Shown here: positions 63,158-64,000 of the stretch, in pieces | How positions within the stretch are numbered: position 1 is the first letter of the stretch | Layout of the letters: every line of letters begins with the position of its first letter | Assembly (NCBI GenBank): GCA_051888795.1 | Contig: JBJFCD010000213.1 | Span: 1 to 64,000, forward strand | Direction of reading: 5' to 3' | DNA from: MD308 sp051888795 | GTDB lineage: Bacteria; Bacillota; Clostridia; Lachnospirales; Lachnospiraceae | Length of the DNA: 64,000 nucleotides | Made by a program: the position numbers and the translations under genes | Notes under the pieces: model-generated | Databases searched by the model: none | Seen by the model: the letters and a program-made list of their open reading frames with translations, nothing else | Told to the model about the DNA's origin: nothing

Positions 63158-64000
63158 TTATTTTGCCTCATACCAGTTTGTTCCTGTATGCATATCTATC
63201 TCCAGCGGCACATGTAAGTTGGCCGCCTGCTCCATCTCTTCCTTCAATATCTGTTTGACACATTCAAGCTCTGGTTCCCATGCCTCTATCAAAAGTTCGT
63301 CGTGAACCTGAAGTACAAGTTTCGATTTCATATGATTTTCACGCAGTCTATTTTCTACGCCGATCATCGCAATCTTCATAATATCTGCCGCTGTCCCCTG
63401 AATCGGAGAATTCATAGCAACTCTTTCTCCGAAAGAACGCTGCATGAAATTACTGGAAGAAAGCTCCGGAACGGGTCTTCGTCTTCCAAACAAAGTCGTT
63501 ACATACCCATCCTTTTTCGCATTTTCAACAGTTCTGTCAAGAAATGCCTTAATTCCAGGATAAGTGTGAAAATAATCTTCAATATACTTTGCCGCTTCTT
63601 TTCTGGAAATACTAAGATCCTGACTCAGTCCGAAAGAACTGATTCCATACACAATTCCGAAATTGACCGCTTTCGCATTACGTCTCTGCAGATCTGTCAC
63701 TTCATCAAACGGTACATGGAATACCTGAGATGCTGTAACCCTGTGAATATCTGCCTCTTCTCTGTAAGCCTTTATCAATTGCTCATCTCCGGAACAATGA
63801 GCCAGAACTCGAAGCTCAATCTGGGAATAATCTGCATCTACAAACACATATCCTTCTTCCGGAACAAATACTTTACGAATAAGTCTTCCAAGCTCCATCC
63901 GGATTGGAATATTCTGAAGGTTCGGTTCTGTACTGCTGATTCTTCCGGTTGCAGTAATTGTCTGATTAAATTTACCATGGATCCTGCCATCCTCGCAAAT
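63158..64000 (-). CDS. polA: DNA polymerase I, C-terminal part (partial, runs off the right edge)
   Basis: The reading frame is open to the last base of the window; 280 residues are visible. They contain the polymerase palm and fingers: TATGRISSTEPNLQNIPIR, motif A DADYSQIELRVLAH, motif B RRNAKAVNFGIVYGISSFGL and motif C QVHDELLIE. The enzyme fills gaps in repair and removes Okazaki primers. The 5'-nuclease and any 3'-exonuclease domain lie beyond the window. The first visible residues (ICEDGRIHGKFNQ) continue upstream. Confidence 0.97.
   Translation of the reverse strand: MCEDGRIHGKFNQTITATGRISSTEPNLQNIPIRMELGRLIRKVFVPEEGYVFVDADYSQIELRVLAHCSGDEQLIKAYREEADIHRVTASQVFHVPFDEVTDLQRRNAKAVNFGIVYGISSFGLSQDLSISRKEAAKYIEDYFHTYPGIKAFLDRTVENAKKDGYVTTLFGRRRPVPELSSSNFMQRSFGERVAMNSPIQGTAADIMKIAMIGVENRLRENHMKSKLVLQVHDELLIEAWEPELECVKQILKEEMEQAANLHVPLEIDMHTGTNWYEAK

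Noticed and set aside
1..64000. CRISPR arrays, tRNA or rRNA genes, prophage and insertion sequences
   Set aside because: I looked for regular short repeats, tRNA-like cloverleaf ends, rRNA motifs, integrases and transposases and found none in this window.

Overview
The window looks like a piece of chromosome from a spore-forming, strictly anaerobic member of Clostridia, most likely Lachnospiraceae (Bacillota). The evidence is the modest GC content, strong AGGAGG ribosome binding sites, sporulation genes (yqfC, yqfD and a SpoVB-family flippase), Rex, formate-tetrahydrofolate ligase, an NfnAB-type transhydrogenase, a flavodiiron protein, pta-ackA, and small Lachnospiraceae-type families (DUF4250, DUF896, PFL/DUF711, TM1266). 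I cannot fix the genus. Almost all genes lie on the minus strand; only an ABC-F gene (31.3-33.2 kb) and tmcAL (57.8-59.1 kb) are on the plus strand. I see no tRNA, rRNA, CRISPR array, prophage or insertion sequence.

Layout, in minus-strand transcription order from the right edge. 64.0-59.1 kb: polA (C-terminal part), coaE, a WalJ-like MBL hydrolase, an ACT protein, a PFL protein and degV. 57.7-56.2 kb: mgtE. 56.0-48.1 kb: an accessory locus with an XRE-type regulator followed by a 2129-residue secreted leucine-rich-repeat protein that appears to contain a cysteine-peptidase-like domain. 48.0-45.7 kb: pta-ackA. 45.5-44.8 kb: the DUF177 protein and rpmF. 44.6-35.4 kb: plsX-acpP-rnc-smc-ftsY-ilvA-icd. 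35.3-33.2 kb: an FMN protein, DUF3842 and an unrecognised pair of membrane proteins. 31.1-25.6 kb: rex, then nnr-alr-mazF-corC-like-yebC. 25.4-23.3 kb: a CFI-box protein and a MetY-type enzyme. 23.2-17.0 kb: tepA-ftsK-fhs and a zinc-ribbon/TPR protein. 16.7-14.4 kb: nfnA-nfnB. 14.2-11.5 kb: an HTH/GHKL-ATPase/DUF4325 regulator, a HAD phosphatase, rlmH and a TM1266-type regulator. 11.4-6.6 kb: a YczE-like membrane protein, a PH-domain protein, the flavodiiron protein FprA and a HelD-type RNA polymerase recycling ATPase. 6.5-0.25 kb: a long run yqfC-yqfD-phoH-ybeY-spoVB-like-BofC-like-DUF896-5-FCL-DUF4250, closed by a perfect 21-bp terminator. A further secreted-protein start is cut at the left edge.

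The genes are mostly housekeeping: cell-envelope precursors (plsX, alr, SpoVB-like), chromosome handling (smc, ftsK, polA), ribosome maturation (ybeY, rlmH, rpmF, rnc), and anaerobic redox and acetate metabolism (nfnAB, fhs, pta-ackA, fprA, rex).

Four points deserve most attention. The 100-N gap at 13980-14079 is flanked by an exact 55-bp duplication and is almost certainly an assembly artefact splitting one gene. There is a GC-rich, highly structured non-coding element at 10457-10632. The giant surface protein carries a candidate Cys/His/Asp site. A MazF gene has no recognisable antitoxin beside it.
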